NCBI GenBank assembly: GCA_963665505.1
Contig: OY762275.1
Location: 992,001-1,056,000 of the forward strand
DNA: 64,000 nt
Source of the DNA: QANA01 sp963665505
GTDB taxonomy: Bacteria > Bacillota > Clostridia > Christensenellales > Christensenellaceae
Direction of reading: 5' to 3'
The notes below the pieces were generated by a model, which saw only the letters and a program-made list of their open reading frames with translations, ran no database searches and had not been told where the DNA came from. Of this stretch, positions 43,789-52,186 are shown piece after piece. The position numbers and the translations under genes were made by a program. Each line of letters starts with the position of its first letter. The first letter of the stretch is position 1.

Positions 43789-44639
43789 GTTTTTGCCTTT
43801 CTGTTCAATAGCGAGAACAACAGGTTGATGATCAATATAAGGACAAACAGAACCACGGCTGTGGCGATCAGCGCCTCCCGGTGCAGGTCGGCCGCATAAC
43901 CCATCTCGATGACGATGTTGGCGGTCAGCGTGCGTATGCCTTTCAGGATGCCGGCCGGCATGCGCGCCTGGTTGCCTGCGACCATGATGACGGCCATCGT
44001 TTCACCGATCGCCCGGCCGACACCCAAGACCGCCCCTGCAGTGATGCCCGACTTGGCGGCGGGGACCAGCGTGAAAAACACGCTACGCTCATGGCTGGCG
44101 CCGAGGGCCAGCGCGCCCTCGTAATAGCTCTCGGGTACGGCGCGGATCGCCGATTCGCCGACGGTGATGATCGTGGGGAGGATCATGATGCCGAGCAGTA
44201 CCGAAGCCGCCAGCATGCTGTCCCCGTTGCCCCCGAACGTCTCCCGTATAAAGGGTACGATGACGGTCAGCCCGAAAAACCCGTATACGACCGAAGGGAT
44301 CCCGGCCAGCAGCCCGACGGCAGGTTTCAACACTTTGTATATTTTAGGCGGGCAGAATTTCGCCATATAGATGGCGGTCAAAAGCCCAATGGGCATGCTC
44401 AGCAGGATCGCGCCGGCCGTGACGTAAATACTGCCGAGTATCATCGGGAAAATCCCGTATATATTGTTAGAAGGCTTCCACTTGGTGCCTAAAAGGAAAT
44501 CGAACACGCCGATCTCCCGGATGGCGGGGATGCCGTTAGCGAACAAAAAGATGCAGATCAGCGCGACAGCTAATATGGACATGCAGGCCGCGATAAAAAA
44601 TGCACTTTTTGCCAGGGGTTCTTTTAATTTTTTCAGCAT
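43785..44639 (-). CDS. pstC: Phosphate ABC transporter permease PstC
   Basis: ATG 44639 follows GGGAGAGACG and gives 284 residues, six helices, LAGIPSVVYGFFGLTVIVPF and the permease loop SAIRAVPESYYEGALALGA. It is the second transmembrane subunit. The start is preferred to upstream codons of the same frame, which lie in the pstS-pstC gap. Confidence 0.95.
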   Translation of the reverse strand: MLKKLKEPLAKSAFFIAACMSILAVALICIFLFANGIPAIREIGVFDFLLGTKWKPSNNIYGIFPMILGSIYVTAGAILLSMPIGLLTAIYMAKFCPPKIYKVLKPAVGLLAGIPSVVYGFFGLTVIVPFIRETFGGNGDSMLAASVLLGIMILPTIITVGESAIRAVPESYYEGALALGASHERSVFFTLVPAAKSGITAGAVLGVGRAIGETMAVIMVAGNQARMPAGILKGIRTLTANIVIEMGYAADLHREALIATAVVLFVLILIINLLFSLLNRKAKT

Positions 44640-44719
44640 AGGCGTCTCTCCCGTATATGGACAAAGCGGGGCAAAAGGCTCGCCCCGCGTGTCCTTCAAA
44701 TGTATTACTTTCTAACGGA

Positions 44720-45661
44720 TCAGTCCATGATCTCACTGAAGAGGGTTATCTCCCCGACATAGATCTGCCGGATCTGTTCTGCCATAAGGTCATCAAGCGG
44801 GTTGGCATTGTTCACAATCATTGCGATCCCGTCTTTCGCGATAACGGTGGCGTTCAGCCCTTCGGCGAGTTCGCTTTCTTTCAGTTCCCTGGACGCCATG
44901 CCTATGTCGCAGACCCCTTCGATTGTGGAAGACATACCGGTAGAGGAATCGCTTAGCTGCACTTCGATTTCAACTTCGGGGTTGCGTTCGATATACGCTT
45001 CCTTGAGCTTTTCCATGACGGGTGTTACGGAAGAGGAACCGCCTACGACAATTTTCCCCGAAAGTCCGCTGGCCGTATAGGCAGGTTCATCCGAAACGGA
45101 GATATATCCATTCTCTTCGATGACAGCCTGGCCGTCCGCACTCATGATGAAGTCGATGAAATCCTGCGCGAGGTCGCTCACTTCTCCCAGTGTTGCGATG
45201 TTGAAGGGGCGGGCGATCGCATATGTGTCGTTCTTGATGTTTTCTACCGTCGCGTCCACACCGTCGATCTTCAACGCTTTGACCGTATCGTTCAGCGAAC
45301 CGAGCGAGATGTAGCCGATCGCGTATTTATTGCCGGCCACAGTCGTGATCACAACGGAAGTACCATTTGTGATAATGGCTTCTTCGGTGGTCTCGTCGAC
45401 TTTTTCTCCCTCGCTGTTCTTTACTTCTACGCCGAATAACTCTATGAAAGCGCCCCGCGTCCCGGAACCTTCCTCACGGGATACGACAGCTATTTCTTTC
45501 GATGTGTCGAAATCACTCCCTGGTTCCGTGCTGCCAGAAGTAGAGGCGCCGGCAGAAGCAGAACTGTCGGAACCATATTCATCTTCCGATCCGGCTGCGC
45601 AGCCTGCAAACATTGCCAATATCAAACTCATGGCGAGCACGATGCTTACTATTTTTTTCAT
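44720..45661 (-). CDS. pstS: Phosphate-binding lipoprotein PstS, circularly permuted
   Basis: ATG 45661 after AGGAGGAG gives 313 residues with lipobox AMFAGC (Cys21) and a Ser-rich linker. Residues 56-190 match the second half of ordinary PstS (IAVVSREEGSGTRGAF, YAIGYISLGSL, FIDFIMSADGQ). Residues 202-313 match the first half (KIVVGGSSSVTPVMEKL, CDIGMASREL, IAMIVNNANP, IRQIYVGEI). All phosphate-site segments are present but in swapped order. It heads the pst-pho operon. The permuted order seems to occur in some other clostridial PstS proteins, from memory. Confidence 0.9.
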   Translation of the reverse strand: MKKIVSIVLAMSLILAMFAGCAAGSEDEYGSDSSASAGASTSGSTEPGSDFDTSKEIAVVSREEGSGTRGAFIELFGVEVKNSEGEKVDETTEEAIITNGTSVVITTVAGNKYAIGYISLGSLNDTVKALKIDGVDATVENIKNDTYAIARPFNIATLGEVSDLAQDFIDFIMSADGQAVIEENGYISVSDEPAYTASGLSGKIVVGGSSSVTPVMEKLKEAYIERNPEVEIEVQLSDSSTGMSSTIEGVCDIGMASRELKESELAEGLNATVIAKDGIAMIVNNANPLDDLMAEQIRQIYVGEITLFSEIMD

Positions 45662-46177
45662 TTTTTCTCCTCCTGTATTGTTCATGTTCATAGTATGGCA
45701 ACGCTGTAAAGAATAAATACAGGGAATATCAAATCCGTGTAAAATTTTCGGGTGGATACATGCGGGGCAGGAAGAAGAGGGAATCGGCATAGATCTTCGG
45801 GTCCATCTGTATAAAAGAAAGGACATAAAAAAGAAACATATATCGCTCTAAAGGATAGCGAGTATATGTTTCTCGTTAAAGTCGCGACTATTTGCAGTGA
45901 ATTTTCTTATGGCCGGCAACCCCCGGATTGAAGGAGGACGCACATATATATAATATGATGCGTAGAGACCCCGGTTTTTGCAAGCGCATTCACTATCTAC
46001 AGCAAAAAAGAGGCGACAAACTGCAATTCTATTTTTAAAAAACTGTGATACACAACAACTTTTCACTATCAAGTATAACGCATGTTTTTTCAAAGTGCAA
46101 TGCTTTTTGTCAAAAATATTAAAATTTTTTAATTTTATATTCGATTTGTTCATTTTTACAAGGCTCCGGATACGCCT
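45662..46177. other. AT-rich intergenic region upstream of pstS
   Basis: About 515 nt with no credible gene. It holds the dehydrogenase terminator (45825-45873) and presumably the Pho-regulated pstS promoter. On the minus strand, TTTACA elements occur near 45745 and 45710, but no convincing Pho box array or -35/-10 pair could be fixed. Confidence 0.45.
45825..45873 (-). terminator. Terminator of the short-chain dehydrogenase gene
   Basis: A long stem GAAACATATATCGCT / AGCGAGTATATGTTTC with one bulge, followed on the minus strand by TTTTTT. Confidence 0.8.
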
Positions 46178-47029
46178 TTATTCTTCATAGCGTATGCCGC
46201 AGAGCTGTTCGCTCAAAGAAAACAGACGCATCGCCGTCCGCGTGTCCTTTGCCTGTTTGCTGTAGCGGCGGGGAAGGCGGCCGTAATAATACAGTCCTGT
46301 GGGGGCGGGCGTTTGCTCGCATATATACACGTAAGTCCGGGCGGGGACATCGGGCGGGTCCCCGTATGTTTTGCGCAGCGACCAAAAGGCGGAGATGAGC
46401 CCGCCCGTTTGCTTGTTGCCGATATCCGTCCGGACGAGGCCGGGGTCTACGACGTAGGCGTGCAGGTTTTTCCCGGCATAGCGGCGGTTGAGCTCCCGGG
46501 CGAACAGCAGGTTGCAGAGCTTGGATTGTTTATAGGCAGAAAGGCAATTGTAGCACTTTTCGAACATGATGTCCCGCCAGTGTACCCGGGTATGCATATG
46601 CGAACGGCTTCCGGTAAAGAGCACGCGCCCGCCCTGTTTCAAGAGGCAGGGCAGCAGTAGGCGCGTAAGCAAAAAGCCTGCCAGATGGTTGAGCGCGAAC
46701 TGGTGTTCGTAGCCTTCCGCCGTCGTTTTATATTGGCTGCGGACGCCGCCCGCATTGTTGATCAGGGCGTCCAGTATGCCGTCCGTATACGTGTCCAGAT
46801 ACGCGCGTACTTCGCCGGCGAGATGCCAAATCCGGCTCTGTTCCAGCAGATCCGCCTGGAAGAATGCGATCTGCGCCCCCGGGGCGGCGGCCAGGATGTC
46901 TTTTTTTGCGGCGATGCAATGTTCCCATGTACGGCCCACGCCCAGGACCCGGTGGCCCTGCAACGCGAGCGCCCGGCTGACGGCGAGCCCGATGCCCGAA
47001 GTCGCGCCCGTGACGAGTATTGTTTTCAT
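46178..47029 (-). CDS. Short-chain dehydrogenase/reductase
   Basis: The 283-residue SDR shows the NAD(P) motif TGATSGIG, NNAGG, and the catalytic Tyr/Lys in SAYKQSKLCN, with VDPGLVRTDIG after it; it resembles the retinol-dehydrogenase-like SDR group. ATG 47029 follows GGGAGAAAC. A longer open frame upstream runs back into the inverted repeat and is not used. The substrate is unknown. Confidence 0.85.
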   Translation of the reverse strand: MKTILVTGATSGIGLAVSRALALQGHRVLGVGRTWEHCIAAKKDILAAAPGAQIAFFQADLLEQSRIWHLAGEVRAYLDTYTDGILDALINNAGGVRSQYKTTAEGYEHQFALNHLAGFLLTRLLLPCLLKQGGRVLFTGSRSHMHTRVHWRDIMFEKCYNCLSAYKQSKLCNLLFARELNRRYAGKNLHAYVVDPGLVRTDIGNKQTGGLISAFWSLRKTYGDPPDVPARTYVYICEQTPAPTGLYYYGRLPRRYSKQAKDTRTAMRLFSLSEQLCGIRYEE

Positions 47030-47129
47030 GCGTGTTTCTCCCAGATCATCCATACTACCATAATACATATAATAGAAAACCCAAGCTGTCAAGCATTTTG
47101 TGCGGGTTTGCCCCCGAGGACGCACGGCA

Positions 47130-47160
47130 CACAAAAACCCCCCAAAAGGGGGCCTTTGTG
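47130..47160 (-). terminator. Terminator of binding protein copy 2
   Basis: On the minus strand GGCCCCC-tttt-GGGGGGTTTTTGTG; same design as copy 1 with a changed loop. Confidence 0.85.
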
Positions 47161-47177
47161 TTTTGTTACAAACCCGC

Positions 47178-48263
47178 TTAGATGTCCATCTGCATGGATT
47201 CGAAGTACTCTTGCACTTCTTCGGTCTCCATATTGTCGACTGTGACAACGCAATAAGGAACATAAACGAATTCTTCGATCTCGCCTGTCTCCAAATAGTT
47301 GAGCAGCTCGTAGGTGCTGTTATATCCCATCAGATAGGGGTTCTGGCCAACAGCAGCATACATAAGCCCGTCTACCAGGTAGCCGTAGCCGGTCATCGAG
47401 AAGTCGTACCCTACGATGTAGAGCTCGGCACCGTCCTTGCGTGCGCCCAACTCGCCTGTAGCGGCAACAACGGTGTTGGTGCCAGCTTCGGTAGAGGTGC
47501 AGAATACGATGACGTCGTCCGGGTTGGTCGTGCAAATATCCTGTACGAACTGGAAGGTCAGCTCACTGGTGGTCTGAGAACCCCACCAAATCCCGTCTTC
47601 TTCAGGATACGCGTTTACCATGTCCGGTGCGTTCTTCTCAATGTAATCCATAGCGCCTGTGGAGCGGTTCGCCCAGTTTACGTTCAGCGGGCTAATGCCA
47701 TACAGAACGTATTTGCCTTCGCCGCCAGTTGCCTCAACGGCGTACTTGCCTACTTCCTGGCCCATGGTCCATGTATCGGCCATAACCTGGGAAACAAGCC
47801 ATTTGGATTCGGTGTTGAGCGAACGGTCGATAACGACGATCGGATACATGTCGTCCTTGTCGCCGAAGTTATCGGTTACATAGGCGCCGATAGAGTCCGC
47901 GTTCGAAGGGCTCAGCGTGATCCCATCCACACCTTTCAGCGTGGCGGTATCGATCAGCTCCATCTGCAGCGTATAGTCGCTGGAGTTCGCGGGGGCGATG
48001 CAATAACCGCTGATCCCATAAACTTCAAGCTCTTCCAACGCCTGCATGCAGCCGTTGTACACGATGCCCCAGAAGTCGCCGGTGATTTCCGAATAAATGC
48101 AGCCAATGCTGTATTCTTTCGCATACGTAGAACCACTCGGAGCTACGGACGTGTCTTCGCTCGCGCTTACAGAAGTGCTTACTTCTTCCTCTTCTTTCTT
48201 GCAGGCTACGAACATCATCATAACCACGCAAAGAACCAAGACGATAGAGATAAATTTCTTCAT
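47178..48263 (-). CDS. Sugar-binding lipoprotein, copy 2 (orphan)
   Basis: The protein is identical to copy 1 except for one Leu-to-Val change near the C-terminus (VVTVDNMETEE). It has its own ribosome site (GGAAAGGAG) but no transporter genes beside it, and the tandem promoters of copy 1 are not duplicated. No clear sigma-A promoter was found upstream. It may serve the same importer in trans or be silent. Confidence 0.9.
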   Translation of the reverse strand: MKKFISIVLVLCVVMMMFVACKKEEEEVSTSVSASEDTSVAPSGSTYAKEYSIGCIYSEITGDFWGIVYNGCMQALEELEVYGISGYCIAPANSSDYTLQMELIDTATLKGVDGITLSPSNADSIGAYVTDNFGDKDDMYPIVVIDRSLNTESKWLVSQVMADTWTMGQEVGKYAVEATGGEGKYVLYGISPLNVNWANRSTGAMDYIEKNAPDMVNAYPEEDGIWWGSQTTSELTFQFVQDICTTNPDDVIVFCTSTEAGTNTVVAATGELGARKDGAELYIVGYDFSMTGYGYLVDGLMYAAVGQNPYLMGYNSTYELLNYLETGEIEEFVYVPYCVVTVDNMETEEVQEYFESMQMDI

Positions 48264-48664
48264 TCTTTTTTTATACTCCTTTCCTTAGGGCAGACCGCCC
48301 CGAGAATATGTTTTGTGTCCGCGGACCGTTTTTCCCCCGGGGCACAAAGCATACGCATAAAAACAGAGAAAATTAATTTACGTTTTTTATCTCCTGTGGG
48401 ATTTTTTTTGCACAGGCGGCCTGCATCTGCCATATACATTTCATATGTATTCTTTTCATATAGCCGTAAAATGCGGCAAGTTTTCGGGCATCCCGCCTTT
48501 GCGTTTTTCTAAGAGTGTTCGTGCGATATAGTAAAATATATGAACGGGTGCGTGTTTGTAGTATTCAAACTTCTTTGTGTACGTATGTGGCGGAAATCGC
48601 ACGGCAAAACGCGCCGGATTGCACAAAAAAAACGGCCTGCAGGCCGTTTTTTTATAGACGTGTT
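48264..48664. other. Intergenic region between guaB and binding protein copy 2
   Basis: About 400 nt holding the guaB terminator (48623-48653) and the leader of the second binding protein. It includes a short palindrome GTCCGCGGAC near 48328-48337 and a GGGGCGGTCTGCCCT hairpin close to the ribosome site. No gene was seen. Confidence 0.5.
48623..48653. terminator. Terminator of guaB
   Basis: AAAAAAAACGGCCTGCAGGCCGTTTTTTT, symmetrical and active in principle on both strands. Confidence 0.85.
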
Positions 48665-50170
48665 CTATGCCCGTACCGCGTTGCTGTTTTTCAGCATGAC
48701 GTCGTGGGCGCCGCCCTCGACGATGCTGGTGGAAGACACCAGCGTGATTTTGGCTTTGTTCTGCAACTCGGCGATGCTCAGCACGCCGACGTTGCACATC
48801 GTGGAACGGACTTTCCTGAGCGAAAGCGCGACGTTGTTTTTCAGGCTGCCCGCATAGGGGACGTAGGAATCCACGCCTTCCTCGAAGGAGAGGAAATTGT
48901 TCTCGCCCATGTCGTAGCGTTCGAAGTTGCGCGCCCGGTTGGAGCCTTCCCCCCAATACTCTTTCATATACTGGCCGTTGATGACGACCCGGTTGGTGGG
49001 GCTTTCGTCGAAGCGGGCGAAATACCGGCCCAGCATCAAAAAGTCTGCGCCCATGGCCAGCGCCAGCGTCATATGATAGTCGTGCACGATGCCGCCGTCC
49101 GAGCAGAGGGGGACGTAGACGCCCGTTTCTTCAAAGTATTTGTTCCGTTCCCGGGCGACGTCCATAATGGCGGTCGCCTGGCCTCTGCCGATGCCTTTTT
49201 GCTCCCGCGTGATGCAGATGGAGCCGCCGCCTATGCCGATCTTTACGAAATCCGCCCCGGCGTCCGTGAGGAAACGGAAGGCTTCGGCGTCCACGACGTT
49301 GCCGGCGCCGATCTTGACGCTGTCGCCGTATCTGCTGCGGACAAAGGCGAGCGTGCGGCGCTGCCACTCGGAATAGCCTTCGGAAGAATCGATGCAGAGG
49401 ATGTCCGCCCCGGCTTCGACCAGGGCAGGGATGCGCTCGGCGTAGTCGCGGGTATTGACGCCGGCGCCCACCATATACCGCTTGGACTTGTCCAGCAGTT
49501 CCAGTGCGTTTTCCTTATGCATATCGTAATCCTTGCGGAAGACGAGATATTTCAGGTTGTTCTGTTTATCGATCAGGGGCAGCACGTTGAGTTTGTGTTC
49601 CCAAATGATATCGTTGGCTTCTTTGAGCGACGTCTCTTCGCTGGCGCAGATAAGGTCTTTGAAGGGCGTCATGAATTCGCATACTTTGGCGGTTTTTTCC
49701 ATGCGGCTCACCCGGTAGTCTCGGCTGGTGACCAGGCCGACCAACCGGCCGTTCGGCGTACCTTGCTCGGTCACGGGCATTGTGGAATGGCCCGATCTGT
49801 CTTTGAGGCGCAATACTTCGGCCAGCGTATCGTCCGGCCGCAGGTTGGAATCGCTGGTGACGAAGCCGGCTTTATAGGCCTTTGTGCGGGCGATCATCTC
49901 CACCTGCTTTTCGATGGGCTGGGAAGCAAAAATAAAAGACAGTCCGCCTTCCCTCGCGAGCCCGATCGCCATATTGTCGTCGGAAACGGACTGCATGATC
50001 GCGGATACGAGCGGTATATTGATGGAAAACGCGGGCTGCCGGCCCTTTTGGAACTTAGTAAGGGGAGTCTTCAGGGTAACATTGGAAGGGATGCATTGTT
50101 CGGTCGTGTGGCCGGGTATCAGCAGGTATTCCCCGAATGTATGCGAAGGCTCATTATAATAATACGCCAT
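48665..50170 (-). CDS. guaB: IMP dehydrogenase, clostridial/Bacteroidetes-type variant
   Basis: The 501-residue TIM-barrel enzyme with two CBS domains inserted (about 105-225) oxidises IMP to XMP. Its catalytic loop reads GIGGGSICITREQKGIGRGQ, with the Cys present but differing from the common GIGPGSICTTR form. The segments CSDGGIVHDYHMTLALAMGA and FEEGVDSYVPYAG match a distinct GuaB subgroup. It has its own sigma-A promoter. GMP reductase is less likely given the CBS domains. Confidence 0.88.
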   Translation of the reverse strand: MAYYYNEPSHTFGEYLLIPGHTTEQCIPSNVTLKTPLTKFQKGRQPAFSINIPLVSAIMQSVSDDNMAIGLAREGGLSFIFASQPIEKQVEMIARTKAYKAGFVTSDSNLRPDDTLAEVLRLKDRSGHSTMPVTEQGTPNGRLVGLVTSRDYRVSRMEKTAKVCEFMTPFKDLICASEETSLKEANDIIWEHKLNVLPLIDKQNNLKYLVFRKDYDMHKENALELLDKSKRYMVGAGVNTRDYAERIPALVEAGADILCIDSSEGYSEWQRRTLAFVRSRYGDSVKIGAGNVVDAEAFRFLTDAGADFVKIGIGGGSICITREQKGIGRGQATAIMDVARERNKYFEETGVYVPLCSDGGIVHDYHMTLALAMGADFLMLGRYFARFDESPTNRVVINGQYMKEYWGEGSNRARNFERYDMGENNFLSFEEGVDSYVPYAGSLKNNVALSLRKVRSTMCNVGVLSIAELQNKAKITLVSSTSIVEGGAHDVMLKNSNAVRA

Positions 50171-50193
50171 TATGCTACACTCCTTTATTTGTT

Positions 50194-50222
50194 AGAATAG
50201 CACGGAACAGGCCGGAAGTCAA
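50194..50222 (-). promoter_or_regulatory. Sigma-A promoter of guaB
   Basis: On the minus strand TTGACT (50222-50217), 17-nt spacer, TATTCT (50199-50194), 24 nt before the guaB ATG. Confidence 0.7.
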
Positions 50223-50279
50223 CCGGAGAACCCCTTCCGGGAGAGCCGGAAAAACACCCGTTTTCTCCGGGTTCGCCCG

Positions 50280-50888
50280 CTATTTTTCCGGCCGCAGGCT
50301 GTGCAGCAGCGAGGGGTATTTGCCCGATCCTTTGCGCAGGTAGCCGCCGATGAAGGAAGACGCCTGCGTCACCGTGATGACGGCGCGGTCCGTGAAATGC
50401 TGGATGCGCTCGATCGCCTCTTTGGAACGCTTGCGCTTGAGCGTGAGCAGCAGCACATATTTTTTGGTATTGTCCATGCCCGTGCCGTCCAGCATCGTGA
50501 CGCCGAACCCGTTGTCCCGCAGATGGCGGGCGACGGCCAGCGATTCCTCGGAGGAAGGCAAAAATACGGAAATAGAAGAAAGCCCGAATGCCAGTTTCTC
50601 GTCCAGCCAGCTGCCGGCGTATTTGCCGATAGCCGAAGCGGAAATGAGGAAGAGTATTTTGATGGGGTCGTCCTTATAGCCGATCATGACCGAGGTCGTG
50701 ATGAGCAGCCATAGCGTGTATTCCAATATGCCCACCAGGATCCCGACCAGGCGGATGCCTTTGTTGATCAGCACAAGGGAGAATGTCCCGAGCGTCACTT
50801 CGACGATCTTCCCGAAAAATATGAATAGGTATACGGCCAGCGTCGTACCCGCGGTAAAGTTGGCGATGCCCTGTATCAATTCCGCCAT
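50280..50888 (-). CDS. UPF0316 membrane protein (DUF5698 plus DUF2179)
   Basis: The 202-residue protein starts at ATG 50888 after GGAGGACACATTT. Three helices form the DUF5698 part (VYLFIFFGKIVEVTLGTFSL, LVGILVGILEYTLWLLI), followed by a DUF2179 domain ending ITVTQASSFIGGYLRKG. This matches the YebE/UPF0316 family, of unknown biochemical role. Confidence 0.88.
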   Translation of the reverse strand: MAELIQGIANFTAGTTLAVYLFIFFGKIVEVTLGTFSLVLINKGIRLVGILVGILEYTLWLLITTSVMIGYKDDPIKILFLISASAIGKYAGSWLDEKLAFGLSSISVFLPSSEESLAVARHLRDNGFGVTMLDGTGMDNTKKYVLLLTLKRKRSKEAIERIQHFTDRAVITVTQASSFIGGYLRKGSGKYPSLLHSLRPEK

Positions 50889-51021
50889 AAATGTGTCCTC
50901 CGTTTTTGTCAATGATGGTGCCTGAAAAACGATATATCAGTAAAAACATCTGTTTTTATTATACCCTGTAAAAAGCCACCCTGTATAGTTTAAACAGGCG
51001 GCCGGTAAAAAAAACATAGAT

Positions 51022-51050
51022 TTGACAGACCGCACCTTATTCTATATAGT
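51022..51050 (+). promoter_or_regulatory. Sigma-A promoter of the ruvC operon
   Basis: TTGACA (51022-51027), 17-nt spacer, TATAGT (51045-51050), 18 nt before the ruvC ATG. Confidence 0.75.
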
Positions 51051-51068
51051 TTACTTGTAAAGGAGAAA

Positions 51069-51569
51069 ATGACTTTGGTGATATTAGGGATAGACCCCGG
51101 TCTTGCCATCGTGGGGTATGGGGTGATCGCATACGACGGGTACCATATGCGGCTTGTGGACTACGGCGCGGTTTATACGCCGGCCGGCATGCGGCTGCCC
51201 GAACGCCTGGATATCCTCTCCCATGGCATGGCCAGCCTGATAGAACGGTTCAAGCCGGATTCCGTCGCGTTCGAGGAACTTTTTTTTGCCCGGAATGTCA
51301 AGACGGCCATCGACGTCGCGCAGGCGCGGGGCGTATGCGTCGCCGCGGCCTACCGGCTGAACAAGTCTTTATACGAATATACACCCCTGCAGGTAAAGCA
51401 GGCAGTGACCGGTTATGGCCGCGCCGACAAGCGGCAGGTGCAGGCGATGGTCAAAACCATCCTTGGGATAGATGCGATCCCCCGGCCGGACGATGCGGCC
51501 GATGCCGTTGCGGTGGCCATATGCCACGCCCAGACGGTCAATTACAGGTCTCTGCATGCAAAGGGATAG
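51069..51569 (+). CDS. ruvC: Holliday junction resolvase RuvC
   Basis: The 166-residue nuclease has the RNase-H-fold catalytic residues in GIDPGLAIVGYG (Asp) and FEELFFARN (Glu), plus the C-terminal DDAADAVAVAICHA. It cuts junctions bound by RuvAB, encoded next. ATG 51069 follows AAAGGAGAAA. Confidence 0.96.
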   Translation: MTLVILGIDPGLAIVGYGVIAYDGYHMRLVDYGAVYTPAGMRLPERLDILSHGMASLIERFKPDSVAFEELFFARNVKTAIDVAQARGVCVAAAYRLNKSLYEYTPLQVKQAVTGYGRADKRQVQAMVKTILGIDAIPRPDDAADAVAVAICHAQTVNYRSLHAKG

Positions 51570-51579
51570 GAGGTAGCGC

Positions 51580-52167
51580 ATGTATGCGTTTTTCAGGGGC
51601 GGGATCGCCGCCCTGGGCAAAGATTTTGCCGTGATCGAATGCGCGGGCGTCGGCTACAGGATCGCGACGACGCGGCGTTTTTTAGAAAGCGCGAAAGTTG
51701 GCCGGCAGGCCGTTTTATATACCCATCTTTCGGTCCGGGAAGACGGGATGTTTTTATACGGTTTCCCCGAAGAACGGGAAAAAGAGATGTTCCAAAAACT
51801 GATCGGGATCTCGGGGATCGGCCCCAAGCTGGCGTTGTCCGTGCTGTCCATGCTCACCTGCGAAGAGATCGCTTCGGCGGTATTTGCAGCCGATGCGTCA
51901 GTTTTTTCCAAAGTCGCGGGTGTGGGCAGGAAGATCGCCGAACGTATCGTGCTGGAATTGAAGGACAAGATGGATATCGATGTGGCGCTGGGCAAAACGG
52001 TCGCCGCGGGGCGCGCCGTCTCGCCCGAAGAAGAGGCGGTCGATGCCCTTTTGAGCCTGGGCTGCCAGAAAGCGCAGGCGATCGCCGCCGTAAAGGCCGT
52101 TTCCGCGTTGGCGGACACGGCGGAAGAATTGGTCGTTTTAGCGCTCAAACGGTTGGATATCCGCTGA
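51580..52167 (+). CDS. ruvA: Holliday junction branch migration protein RuvA
   Basis: The 195-residue protein shows the N-terminal OB fold, helix-hairpin-helix segments GISGIGPKLALSVLS and VAGVGRKIAERIVLELK, and the RuvB-binding C-terminal domain with EEEAVDALLSLG. It starts 10 nt after ruvC. Confidence 0.96.
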   Translation: MYAFFRGGIAALGKDFAVIECAGVGYRIATTRRFLESAKVGRQAVLYTHLSVREDGMFLYGFPEEREKEMFQKLIGISGIGPKLALSVLSMLTCEEIASAVFAADASVFSKVAGVGRKIAERIVLELKDKMDIDVALGKTVAAGRAVSPEEEAVDALLSLGCQKAQAIAAVKAVSALADTAEELVVLALKRLDIR

Positions 52168-52186
52168 AAAGGCGCACGGGAGGAGC

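Larger units (their letters stand above)
47119..48272 (-). repeat. Inverted duplication, copy 2
   Basis: Inverted partner of 37413-38566. It contains the whole second binding protein gene and its terminator. About 8.55 kb (membrane protein gene, pho-pst cluster, dehydrogenase) lies between the two copies. Confidence 0.95.

Noticed and set aside
45848..46153. Minus-strand 101-residue open frame upstream of pstS
   Set aside because: It has no ribosome site, is rich in Lys/Asn/Ile/Cys from AT-rich DNA, and overlaps the dehydrogenase terminator hairpin.
38567..47118. The segment between the inverted copies as a composite transposon
   Set aside because: No transposase, terminal inverted repeats of insertion-sequence type or target duplication were found; the repeats are simply a metabolic gene.
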